A model generated the notes under the pieces. The model made no database searches. It was not told the origin of the DNA and saw only the letters and a program-made list of their open reading frames with translations. A stretch of DNA of 14,082 nucleotides from Spongospora subterranea (Eukaryota; Endomyxa; Phytomyxea; Plasmodiophorida; Plasmodiophoridae), in NCBI GenBank assembly GCA_900404475.1, contig OUQQ01000540.1, positions 1 to 14,082 of the forward strand. The letters run 5' to 3'. This document shows, in pieces, positions 1 through 9,157 of the stretch. The number at the start of each line of letters is the position of its first letter. Position 1 is the first letter of the stretch. A program made the position numbers and the translations under genes.

Positions 1-327
1 TGTTCATTATACACTTGCAGTCATCATATATACACAAGTGTATATACAGGTTCCCAGTTGCCCAGACGTACAAGGTTTGTCCAAATGCGTCCCGTACCGT
101 ACCCTATACCCGTACCTCGTACCCTATCATTAAAAGGTACGGGGTACGGACTTTCAAAGTACCGAACCTTGCTGAGCCTCTTGAAACAACGAAACTGCGA
201 GAGCGGCACTTACCACACAGTCAATTGCAGAACTTTAAAATAAAATCGTCAAGCTGTACTACTACTATATCGTGCTGCTTTTCGTCGCACCGCCGTTAGC
301 TGCCGCACGGCAAATAGAGATTAGCAG
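1..327. other. Gene-free leader region
   Basis: No supported gene. The short open frames here overlap each other on both strands and show no recognisable protein or splice structure. The only structure seen is the GTACC-rich patch listed separately. The 90 bp before the next ATG are AT-rich and could hold a promoter, but no clear core element can be named. Confidence 0.6.
91..150. repeat. GTACC direct and inverted repeat cluster
   Basis: GTACC occurs at 94-98, 99-103, 112-116 and 119-123, followed by its reverse complement GGTAC at 136-140 and 143-147. The two blocks can pair imperfectly into a hairpin with a loop of about 12 bases (TATCATTAAAA region). It could be a terminal or subterminal part of a small DNA transposon, or simple low-complexity sequence; no target-site duplication was recognised. 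Confidence 0.5.
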
Positions 328-516
328 ATGTTTGGCAGGGGGTCAGTGATCGCAGTCATATTCGGGACGATAGGTGGTGCTGCCGTTGGATTCTATGTTC
401 AGGACATGGCCATGAGGCGACATCGACAGGACATGAAAAGGAGATGGGCTGAGATGGTTGAAGAGGAACGGGTCCTGCTACGGCAAGAGGTGGATTCCCG
501 TTCCGCCGATGCTTGA
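328..516 (+). CDS. Small single-pass membrane protein, hypothetical
   Basis: An unspliced 62-codon frame from ATG to TGA. Residues about 6-24 form one hydrophobic segment (V-I-A-V-I-F-G-T-I-G-G-A-A-V-G-F) rich in small residues, with two glycines together and an alanine-rich stretch that could pack helices. The rest is a highly charged amphipathic helix rich in Arg, Lys, Glu and Met, with a likely coiled-coil character. This plan, a short N-terminal anchor without a cleavage site followed by a charged tail, is common in small mitochondrial inner-membrane and assembly proteins, so that location is an inference. I do not recognise a family. It is on the same strand as the MACPF gene, 327 bp upstream of its ATG, and shows no sign of being its first exon because it carries its own stop. 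Confidence 0.55.
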   Translation: MFGRGSVIAVIFGTIGGAAVGFYVQDMAMRRHRQDMKRRWAEMVEEERVLLRQEVDSRSADA

Positions 517-843
517 ACACACATTATATATATTGGAATGAACGATTGATTAGATAATGAGGTATTACCGGATTGACTTATCACGTCGTAATGTAATGTG
601 TGCAATGCCTGCCTGTGTCTGTGACTGTTCAAATGGTCCATGTTTCACCTTTCACAGTTCAAGGGGGGGTCCCGACGTGACTCCATCACTGTACCCCACC
701 CCGATTTCATCATCACATTGGATATTTTGTCAACATTCGAGCAGAGATACGTTATGGGGCCCGGCAGACGGCGCGATCGAAGCTGTCATTGGCATCATCA
801 TCATCCATCATAACTCTATCGGCATTGTCATTTCGCAATCGCC
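517..843. other. Intergenic region upstream of the MACPF gene
   Basis: No supported gene. It includes a CAT/ATC-rich microsatellite-like stretch near 790-812 (GGCATCATCATCATCCATCA) just before the MACPF start. This interval should contain the promoter and 5' untranslated region of the MACPF gene, but no defined element was recognised. Confidence 0.5.
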
Positions 844-3202
844 ATGGACCGCATTCCCCTCGTGTTTTGCTCGTTGCTACTCCTGTGTGGTGTCGGGTAC
901 TCAATCGAGCCTGAGGATTTGTTTCATAACATCGTCAGTGAGTATTATTCAACCCAGGACCTAGTTCTAATTGTATATATTGGTAGGGATATATTGGATA
1001 CGGGTGATAATATGTTTCATCACCTGCTAGCCTGTTTCTAATTTTTGAGTACTCTGCATCAGATATCATCAATTTCTCGGCAACCCTCATGCATCCAGTA
1101 TTGATCCAGGCTTTAAGTGTAATTCCCTCACAAACCGCGCTTCATTTAATTTTTCAAATTATATTTTTTCCCAGCACCGATTTTTGACACGACCGACTAT
1201 AGCGAAGCGCGAATGTCGTCGGATGATAGATATCGGGTTCCTAACGGTAAAACTGTCCTAGATATTTACTCGACTCTGCAGTTCATCAAAATGTCCACAA
1301 TCAGGTGTTGACGCCCATTCAACCTCATCTTGCAATTCCCAGTTTACGTCTCAGGCGGTTACCGACGAAAACACGTTTTCCAAGGTTCTCTCACTGCCAG
1401 GTTTTGTTTCCTCTGGCGCTCATTGATTCCACAGGTGCTTCAAACTTCAGTTAATGCTGATTTTGTTGGGGTTCCGTTTTCTGCCAATGCTGAGTTCCAA
1501 TCAATATCTAAAAAGTTGAACACATATTTGGAGCTGCAGATCTGGTCTTAATTGAGTCTTAGGACCCGCACCGAAAACAATGTGTTTGTTGAATCGATGT
1601 CTGTCTGTGAACAATACGTTGCTAGTATTCTTGCGTTTGACCCTCCAAAAAAGACAGAAAATTTCAAGGTTGGAGCTGACCAGCTTCCAAAAAGATTCAA
1701 TGATTCCGAAGAAACAAGAGAGAAATACTTCAATTTCTTTGTAGGTGAAATATATTTGCGAATCTTCGATCATTCACCTGCTATGGTCGTCTTTAGGAAC
1801 GGTTCGGAACACATGTCGTCACCAAGATATGGATGGGAGCAAGGTAATCAATATCTCTAAACCTCGTGAATTCCATTTGAGATTCCGTCTCAGGGTGGTT
1901 CGCCGTTATCAACTCGAGGCTCATACGTTCGCCAAGGTATGTTGTCGATCAGGTCTAAGTTCACCAGTTCCTTTAATCCATCCAAATTAGCTCGTAGGGC
2001 AGGGAGTCAAGGTTGCAGCAGCTGCCAGTGTTTATTCTGCAGGGGTCATGGGGAGAGCCGCCCTGAAAACGGAGTTCGAGAGGTCCCAGTCTTCGAGGTT
2101 CGAGGAGTATCATGCCGCCTGTTCCGAGTTTGCCTTAGGAACGGTCATCCCCACGAATCCAGAAAACAATTTATGGTTTGGAATTCTCGACAAACCAGGT
2201 ACGCTTCAATCCACGTCTTTGTGTCAATTCTGGCTGAAGTTTGACACAGCGCCTGTTCGCTATACCCTTGCCCGAATTTCTGATTTTGTTGAGCCTGAGC
2301 TGCACGATGAGGTTGTAATGGCGCTTCTGGAGCTATGCAAAGTAAGATGACCGAACCCAATAATCATTTCAATTATCGTATGTTTCTGATCGATCTGCAG
2401 CATGTCAAAAATGCTTTATGTGAAAGTCTTCCAAAAATCGCTGCACCGTATCCAATGTGCCCGGAGATGGTATTCCCACCAAAATTCACCAAGGCTTACT
2501 CATCATGCACATTTGGAGTCTCGGAAACGCAGGCCAATTTTCCGAGCGCATCGTGTTCGGTCAATCAAGCAATGGTTTGCTCTTTACCACTGTAAATTTT
2601 ATTGAGATTGAGCGATGTTGATTTTAGAGAGGTGTTCGTTTCCAAAAACTGGGCAATAGCTTCAAGTTTAATATCGGTTGCGCCAGTCGAGCGGATATCG
2701 CTCTGCACGGTGGAAGCTGGGGCTCACCGATGCGTCTCAAAAACGTACCTGACAAGTCCAGGTTTGCTCGAGGTCGAAGAGCTCGTCTTCCGTTGCTGAC
2801 GAGAAACATAGCCACCTGGAATTGCATTGCCCTGCAGGACATTTCGCGTCCGGAATTGGTTTCACCAAATACTGTGGATTCAACACTGCTAATAACGCTT
2901 TCGCCAGAATATTCTGTGTTCGCTCAATGGTTAACCTTGGTCAGATTCAACACATCTTTGTGCACAGTTAAGATCATCATTGACGTTGTTGCCATTTAGG
3001 CGAAATGTATCAAACGGATTGGATGAAAACAATGGAGAATCCGCGCCCATCATTCAAAGAATTCTCTTGTCCTGAACAGACAGTCATGACCGGAATCGAC
3101 TTTAAAGGCCGCTCGGTCGGGACCATGAGAGAATTCGCCAGAGTGACTTGCCGGGCAATTGGACCTCCCTGTACCACGTTCGATTCTCATCGGTTTTGGT
3201 GA
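844..3202 (+). CDS. Secreted MACPF-domain protein with C-terminal Cys-rich repeats
   Basis: Fourteen exons: 844-937, 1175-1246, 1305-1384, 1435-1514, 1563-1740, 1797-1843, 1894-1936, 1991-2198, 2250-2341, 2401-2469, 2533-2574, 2628-2761, 2812-2939, 3000-3202. They total 1470 nt, giving 489 residues with no frame break. All introns are GT-AG; all but the first (237 bp) are 48-63 bp. Residues 1-20 are a classic signal peptide (M-D-R-I-P then a Leu-rich core). The MACPF domain covers roughly residues 50-310. Exon 5 has the conserved S-x-C-x-x-Y segment, and exon 6 carries FGTHVV and M-G-A with the exact spacing of the MACPF signature (G172, T173, H174, six residues after V175, G182). The last signature glycine is Ala and the aromatic after His is Val. 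After the domain come two Cys-rich repeats (C386-C415 and C446-C473), each reading C-P, then S/T-G-I, then F-A-R and a final Cys. MACPF proteins form membrane pores in immunity, venom or development; which applies here cannot be told. The exon 8 acceptor could instead be 2002 (start 2003), also in frame. Confidence 0.88.
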
Positions 3203-3230
3203 GCGCGGTCTCCAATACCAATCCTGATAG

Positions 3231-3236
3231 TTTATT
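3231..3236 (-). terminator. Polyadenylation signal (AATAAA) of the minus-strand gene
   Basis: The minus strand reads GAATAAAC here, 72 bases past the stop codon at 3308. It is the canonical AATAAA hexamer at a sensible distance. It lies about 30 bases past the stop of the convergent MACPF gene. On the plus strand the abutting CATAAA (3237-3242) could be a weak signal for the MACPF transcript, so the two 3' ends probably overlap. Confidence 0.5.
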
Positions 3237-3307
3237 CATAAAATCCAATCGAAGAGCCCAATCAACCATGCGGATCGCAGACGTTCAATACAAAACTGTA
3301 ATTCGAT

Positions 3308-6300
3308 TCAAATCGCCGTTCTCTTGATGTGCCCAATGATTTCCGAGGAAAGTGTTCGGCCAAACTGGCTGATGCAATCGGTGGTCGACATATCAATCTC
3401 TGTAATCGGGTGCATTTTCTTGAACTTGTCCATCATGATGTCGGTATGGGAGCAGATCCTTGTGAATATCATCTGGGTGTTGATGGCGTTCAAACGATCA
3501 AACACGTCAATTGCGTCCAGCCCATCGGGATTGCCCTGGAACCCGTGTCAGTACACAACAACAAAATCGGCGAAAGGTGATTCACGGCTGGATGTGCGTC
3601 GCCGCTGGATTCGCCAGAATACGACAGACCATGACACGGGGCGTCGGCCACCAACACGATGAACCTGTTGGTGGCGTTCCAATTCATCTCGACCGCCTGG
3701 TTCAGGCCACCAAGCAGGTCTTCAGGTCTGAGCAGATCGCTATTTACACCTCGGCCCAAAAAAACAACCAAACGCGGGAAAATCACTGACCCATCGCCAC
3801 CGCCGAACGCTTCTTGGCGCGAAATGAACGCCTTCACGCTAGAAAAATCGTTGGTAAAGTTGATGTAACTGATCCGGTCGCTGGGTTTATCGCAGAAATC
3901 GCGGTAGGCCACGAACGCGAACCGAAGCTGACAGGCCTAGAACGGTTGTCAATAATTGGACAAGGGGGTCCAAGGATTGCGTTGGGTGGGTTCGAACGAC
4001 CTCGGTCATGTTCGACAGGCGTTTGATCACGTTCTTGGCGATCGCCAGAACGTGGTCTTTGGACGCCTCGATATAGGCGGCCATGGACCCGGTACAATCC
4101 AGCACGAAGCAAACGTCGACCGACACCATAATCTGTGCGGGTTTTGCGAATTCAATGGCGATCGGGTCAACCAGTCTCGAACGACACAAACCTGTCGGTT
4201 GCGGCGAACGGTTCGACCATAAAAGTCCAATGTGCATTGCATGGGAAGACCGGTACCCATTGAGGATGTGGCCTTGATCTCGGTCGACCCGAACGACAAC
4301 TGCAGTTTGACCACGTTCCCAGTCGAGATTGTCGGCATCGCCACCACCAATTCCCCTAGAACCAATCAGACAAACGCGGTGGTGTCAGGGGCGGATCGTG
4401 ATCGCGATCGAATTCGTGCTCATTTCACCAGCTAGAACCACGCCGTCGTCGTCCGTGTACTGAATATCGGTGCGATTGCTCTGGTAGATTCGCACGATCG
4501 ACAGGTTCTGCACATTGCGGTCGTCAATAACAGGGAGATACGAGTGCTCGATCAACTGAACACAATCACACGAATGATCAACACCCCCCAGATCAAATCG
4601 ACCCCGATTTCATTCACCTGATCGGATTTCAGCCGTTTCCCTTTCGTCACTAAAACGTCCAAGACGCCAGTGCAATAGTATTCCCCGTCGATTCGCGTTC
4701 GCGTTCGTCCGGCGTGGACGGATTCGTCGTAAGGGACGGTGACGGCGACGGCGATCGTCTTTTGCGCCAACCGGGAACTCAACGCATCGGGGCGCTGGCC
4801 ATAGGCGACAGCGCCGTTCACGACCGCCACTGAACAGAAATTTTCGATCAGTCCCGGGACGCTGCAAACAGATCTCGTTGAGCAATTACGCGCTGGTTCC
4901 ATCGGGCGGAAAATCCTGATGTCAAGACCGGATTCGTCGATGGCGTTCTCGATCGCCTTGTACAGAAATGGGCAATCGCCGTATCCGCCAACCAGAAATA
5001 TGGTTCGACACGTTCGGAACACGCGATCGATCATCAGAATTCTAGCAACAACCAGGCGCCAATTTGAATTTTCGATCGCGACGTGTTCAACGAGTCAAAA
5101 CTTACTCGGAGACCAACGCCTTGATCCCCTCGATCGAGGTCTCAAACAGGTTGGTGTACAGGGCCTGGGGCGTCAGCCCCAGCAGCCGATAGCGCTCGTC
5201 AATGGTGACGCCATTGGGCAGGGTGGGCATTGGGCCAACCCGCTCGTCCATGACCCAATAGAGGAACTTGGGCCCCAGGTCGATATGGTAAACCATATCT
5301 GTGTTGGTCAGGTCGAAATCCGTGCGGATCTTGACGCTCTCGAAACGGTTCATCAGGTCCAGGAAATCGGCCGGGAACTTCTGGCGAAACTCGTCAATCT
5401 CGGGGGCGCCAAAGCTGCGCTCCAGCAGTTCAATGAACCGGGCGTCAATCGTTCCCGAACCGAGCGCGTTCCCCCTCGGAATCCTGTGTACGAGAATCAT
5501 CGTTAGCGTTCTATCGTTGACCGCGACGTCCGAGGTTGGGGTTTACGCGATGTCCTGTAGTTTCCCGTCGTCGTCCAGCTGATGAACCGTGATGTCGACG
5601 GTCCCCTTGCCAGCGTCCACGACCATGTACGCCTGGTTCGTGTCGAGAACGGAGACGGTCGTGTCAGGCCCAGCAGTCATTTGACACGCGATCGACGCCG
5701 CTTCGGGCTCCAGCGCCAGCAGTAAATCACAATCCTGGATTCCCGCTGAGAATCTCATCGTCAACATCAATTCCACAGAATCCAACTCGAAAACCAAACC
5801 TGCAATGGCCGACTTCCTCATGATTTGTTTAGCGGCGTCGCTCCTGAAGAATGGACCAAAAAAAAACAACAATCAGCACAAGATGGTATTAGCGCAGCGC
5901 CATATATTGGTTGACCATATCGCAGGAACAGTGATGACCCATCGCAGATGATGTTCAGACAGGTTGGATGGCGATACCCCACTGGCCGTCTGACAACAGG
6001 CCAGCGCCTCCTTGTGGATCCGTCTCAGCGCCAGGCGGATTACGTCCTCGGTCGGCAGTTTATCGCCATTGACCGCCTCGGTCTGGTAGTCGGTGTCGCC
6101 ATACAGGTCCATCTTGACCGACTGGAACAGGAGGACGCCGGCCTGGTCGCCCGGGTCCATGTCGGCGAACGACGACAGGGCGTTGTAGCCCATGGCGACC
6201 AGGTCCAGGTCGGTTTCCTTCCCTTCCTCCCCGTATTTACACAGCACCGCAGCGCTGATTCCAAACAACGTCAACGCCGTTCTACCAACACATCAATTCC

Positions 6301-6452
6301 GCAACGAACCTGTTCTTGTGGACGACGCCATTACGAATGGTGGAATGTGGGGTGATCCAGGTCTTCCCTTTGGTGAACGCCAACCCGATCGCGTATCCGC
6401 CCGTCCCGAAATCGACACCGATCACGGCCGTGTATTTCTTGTCGCTGTTCAT
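3308..6452 (-). CDS. HSPA12-like Hsp70-family ATPase fused to a vWA domain
   Basis: Thirteen exons, in transcription order: 6452-6310, 6254-5916, 5843-5800, 5745-5547, 5483-5106, 5041-4890, 4829-4618, 4555-4429, 4355-4192, 4132-4001, 3936-3791, 3727-3586, 3535-3308. They sum to 2406 nt, 801 residues, all GT-AG introns of 50-73 bp. Residues 1-586 follow the HSPA12 branch of the Hsp70/actin-fold ATPases: phosphate-1 motif DFGT (14-17), RWVITVPAIW (152-161), LEPEAASI (187-194), phosphate-2 motif DAGKGTVD (219-226), adenosine motif LVGGYG (384-389), NGAVAYG (423-429), and a C-terminal region with FGSTEIKA. Residues 587-801 are a vWA domain of the kind found beside alpha-kinases: MIDAS DCTGSM (598-603), AYRDFCD (640-646), GGGDGPEDLLGGL (675-687), ADAPCHG (706-712). 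The exon 9/10 join (4192 to 4132) links both parts in phase 0 with no stop between. No signal peptide, so probably cytosolic. HSPA12 proteins bind ATP but are divergent Hsp70s without the usual substrate domain; the vWA would bind protein partners through a metal. Oddity: Lys222 replaces the usual Gly of the D-x-G-G-G-T motif. Confidence 0.9.
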
Positions 6453-7091
6453 GATCGCCGTTTTCGGAAAATGAACTGGTCTGAGTCGGACTTCGCCAAA
6501 TTTGTTATGAATATCGTGGAGCGGTCCTGGTTGGCCGATATTGATTTTGACCGTTGCGCGCCCCCGTATTCAATACTGAAAACCAATCCCATAAACGAAT
6601 TACTGAAAACAGGTCGAATAAACACATTTATTGGGCAAAGTTTCAATCAGAGGGCGGTAATTCTGAGGGTAATGAACTAGTGGTTGTTGCTGAGACACGA
6701 CGTTAAAGGACAGTTGGTTGAGATGAATTAGATGATGAAATTATGATCAGGGGCGCCGTTCATAGCGTGTCTGGTCAGGATATGGTGTTGAGGGGAAATG
6801 ATGATGAACGACAATATTAGGGGAATCGATCATTGGTCATTATCGTGATTTTAGAGCTCAAACCCATTTCGTGGTGGCTCGGCGACGACAATAATATTGG
6901 AACACGGGAAAGGAACAGAACACGACTCGATATTAACCGGATTGTGACGACTTGATTTCGTGGACCACCTCTGTTGAATAAAAGACGCGGATTGATCGCC
7001 AGATATGACTGGGAGCAGATCATTGTGATCATGAACGCCTCAAGATCTGATCATCAAAAACCACTGATGAATTTCCTTGTCGCGTCCTCAC

Positions 7092-7185
7092 CCATCGTCA
7101 ACTTTCTACATCGCGTTCTAGAACGTCCATCGATTTCTTCGATCCCCACAGCGGTTCCGGACAGGTCGATGGCGATCGTGGTCAT
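7092..7185 (-). pseudogene. Possible relic exon resembling an actin-fold ATPase N-terminus
   Basis: On the minus strand an ATG at 7185 opens M-T-T-I-A-I-D-L-S-G-T-A-V-G-I, similar in spacing to a phosphate-1 loop (compare DFGT in the neighbouring ATPase gene). A GTGAGG donor follows at 7091. No convincing second exon with the later ATPase motifs was found, so it could be a remnant of a duplicated ATPase gene or a chance frame. Confidence 0.18.
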
Positions 7186-7548
7186 ATCCACCCCAACGGC
7201 AGATCTTGGACCATTGTTTCACAATTGTCATCGACATTCGCTCACAAAGAGATCACCAATCTGATGGCGATCGCCAGTGCCACAAACACAGCCGTTCGAT
7301 AGAAACGACGATCTCACCAAACGACCCCCAGATTTTAAATATTGTCAAAGTCTGGAAAAATACGAGTTTCGTTCAGCCCCAATAGATATGAAAATCGGCA
7401 AAAAACAGAATAGGACAAGAGTCAATTGCATAAATCCCTCAAATCCCCAATTTCGTTCGCCACGTGGTGTTGTTTATCGATTACATCGAATGACAGAGGG
7501 ATCATGCTCCAACGACCTCAGATAACCCGTATTGGGGATGAATTGTAG

Positions 7549-7564
7549 CGCCATGGCCATGGCG
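7549..7564. promoter_or_regulatory. Perfect 16-bp palindrome upstream of the isomerase gene
   Basis: CGCCATGGCCATGGCG is its own reverse complement. It lies 137 bp before the isomerase start codon in otherwise unstructured sequence, so it could be a dimeric transcription-factor site. No factor is recognised. Confidence 0.3.
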
Positions 7565-7700
7565 ATCACGGATCAGATTAGGGTTTTATCGGGAGTTGGA
7601 CGAGTTCGGGTGGGGAAGAAATCAACAAGGTCAAGCGGGTCATTGGTTGGGATTCAAGGGAAGAACGGCGCCAGATCCGGATAAATTGTCGGGTGGGGCG

Positions 7701-9157
7701 ATGGACGATAACGGGCCAACCGGACGGCGACTGAACCTGTATCGATCGCTGTGGGGCCTGGTCGACCTGGACGATGGATATCGCCCGTTCCCCGATCTGG
7801 CCGGCGCCCTTCGCCAGCAAAACTACCACGGTCTGATCCTGTGATTGATCGCCGCCCCCGAACCCGACCGATATCTGATTCGTGTGCTCGATCACAAAAA
7901 GGTGTTGAATGTTCTGTTGGATTGGCCCATCGTCTGCCAGATTTCGCCAAAATCCTCAAAGCTCATCAACTCAAATGGGTAAAAACCATTCCCCGTTCAG
8001 ATTTTCCGAATTATTTTTTAACGTCAACAAGTATCTGACGTTAATGTGGCGCTATTCAGATTCCTGTCGTGTTCTCTTGTGGACCGATCGGTAAAACACA
8101 TCATCATCACCAGAATTGTTCTGCATGCAATCTGTGAACGATCCCCTGACGAATATACATATTGTCGGCAGATGGATGTGATCCGTTCATCGATGGCGAT
8201 CGTAAATCGGGACCGGGCGGTTCATGGCCGACGCAACTCGGGGCGTGGCAGGATCAAATGTCGGTTTCACGACTTGTTCGATTGTGTCAATGGTGTTCTC
8301 ATGTGATGATCATGTCGGGTGTTGCTGTTTCGACGACACAGGATGGCGATCAGGAAACTGGGTATCGACGGCCACATCGCGGCGATCAACTCGTTTTCCG
8401 GCCACGATTCGATGGAGTTCGACGACGCCGTTTCGCTGCTGAACGCGATGCACGATTGGTACGACGAGGTGTTCGTCGGCCAGCTCGCCGGTGACGTCGA
8501 TCGGCCCCGATTACTGCACGAGACGCATCGTGGGCGTCTGCTGTATTCCCCCTGGGTCACGCGTCGCCTGCTCGACGCCGTTCCCCGGCTCAATCTCGTC
8601 GCCGACCTGTCGCACTGGACGTGTGTGGCCGAATTCCCCCTGGGTCCATCGCCGCTCGCCGTCGATCGCGATTCTCTCCACCGCAATCTCCTCGCCGAAA
8701 CCATTCGGGAAATCGTTCCCCGAATTTACCACGTTCAAGGTGATGATTTCGCCCACTCGAATGACTCGAAATGCGATCTGAATGCCAACACCAGGTCGTG
8801 TCGGCTATGAACAAGGGCCACAAGTTGATGATCCTCGTCAACCTGAATGGGCTCCACAATTATCTTCATTCGAATACTGGTGGGACCTTATATTCACCAA
8901 TCTTATTCAGAAAGATCAGGTCGATGGACTTTCAGCAATTCGTGATTTTTTTTGTGTTTGTGTTTTTAACCATTATTGTGGTGATTTAGATGTGCTCGTT
9001 CACAGCCGAACATGGCCCTCCACCGTATCAGCGATCATTACCGAATCGATCGCATCGGGATCTTCTCGAACATGTTGATGACGTCAATCAGTGGATTGGC
9101 GCTCGCCAGGCGCAGCGATTTATCGCCATATCCGCGTCGATAGCGGCGCCAAAGTGA
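7701..9157 (+). CDS. Sugar phosphate isomerase/epimerase-like TIM-barrel protein
   Basis: Seven exons: 7701-7830, 7902-7978, 8060-8090, 8172-8259, 8342-8739, 8795-8919, 8990-9157. They total 1017 nt, 338 residues, frame kept throughout; introns are 55-82 bp, all GT-AG. The protein matches the xylose isomerase-like TIM-barrel superfamily (AP endonuclease 2 fold). Exon 1 has LYRSLWGLVDLDDG near the N-terminus, exon 2 YHGVECSVG, exon 5 INSFSGHD, HETHRGRLLYSPW and ADLSHWTCVAE, exon 6 RVGYEQGPQV, exon 7 AEHGPPPYQ. The Glu of HETHR, the His of DLSHW and the Glu of AEHGP are likely metal or substrate ligands. Where relatives usually have H-A-R-V-G-Y, this protein has Q-G-R-V-G-Y, so one expected His is missing. 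The substrate is unknown; relatives act on sugars and sugar derivatives. ATG 7701 is the only ATG in the open frame before the conserved core. The family is mainly bacterial and fungal, so an old transfer later given introns is possible. The exon 4 donor at 8260 was chosen over 8264 to keep frame. Confidence 0.86.

Larger units (their letters stand above)
6453..7700. other. Divergent intergenic region (promoters of both flanking genes)
   Basis: No complete gene supported across 1.25 kb. It must hold the 5' regions of the HSPA12-vWA gene (leftward) and the isomerase gene (rightward). Seen here: a perfect 16-bp palindrome at 7549-7564, a perfect 12-bp palindrome TGGCGATCGCCA at 7265-7276, and a possible exon-like relic on the minus strand at 7092-7185. 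Other open frames in the region are short and unconvincing. Confidence 0.5.

Noticed and set aside
2859..2907. An extra intron inside exon 13 of the MACPF gene (GTTTCA to CGCCAG)
   Set aside because: Removing it breaks the reading frame; reading through preserves the second half of the first Cys-rich repeat.
4919..5506. 195-codon plus-strand open frame
   Set aside because: It overlaps exons 5 and 6 of the HSPA12-vWA gene, whose minus-strand motifs and splice joins are clear; the plus frame has no recognisable domain.
3308..6452. Reading the ATPase and vWA parts as two prokaryote-style genes with frameshifts
   Set aside because: Each apparent frame break coincides with a GT-AG intron of 50-73 bp whose removal restores the frame exactly.
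4036..7276. GGCGATCGCC palindromes as a sign of cyanobacterial DNA (HIP1-like repeat)
   Set aside because: The genes around them have many spliceosomal introns and animal-type domains, so the resemblance to HIP1 is probably coincidental.
8267..8704. 145-codon minus-strand open frame
   Set aside because: It is the complement of exon 5 of the isomerase gene, where the plus strand has clear family motifs.
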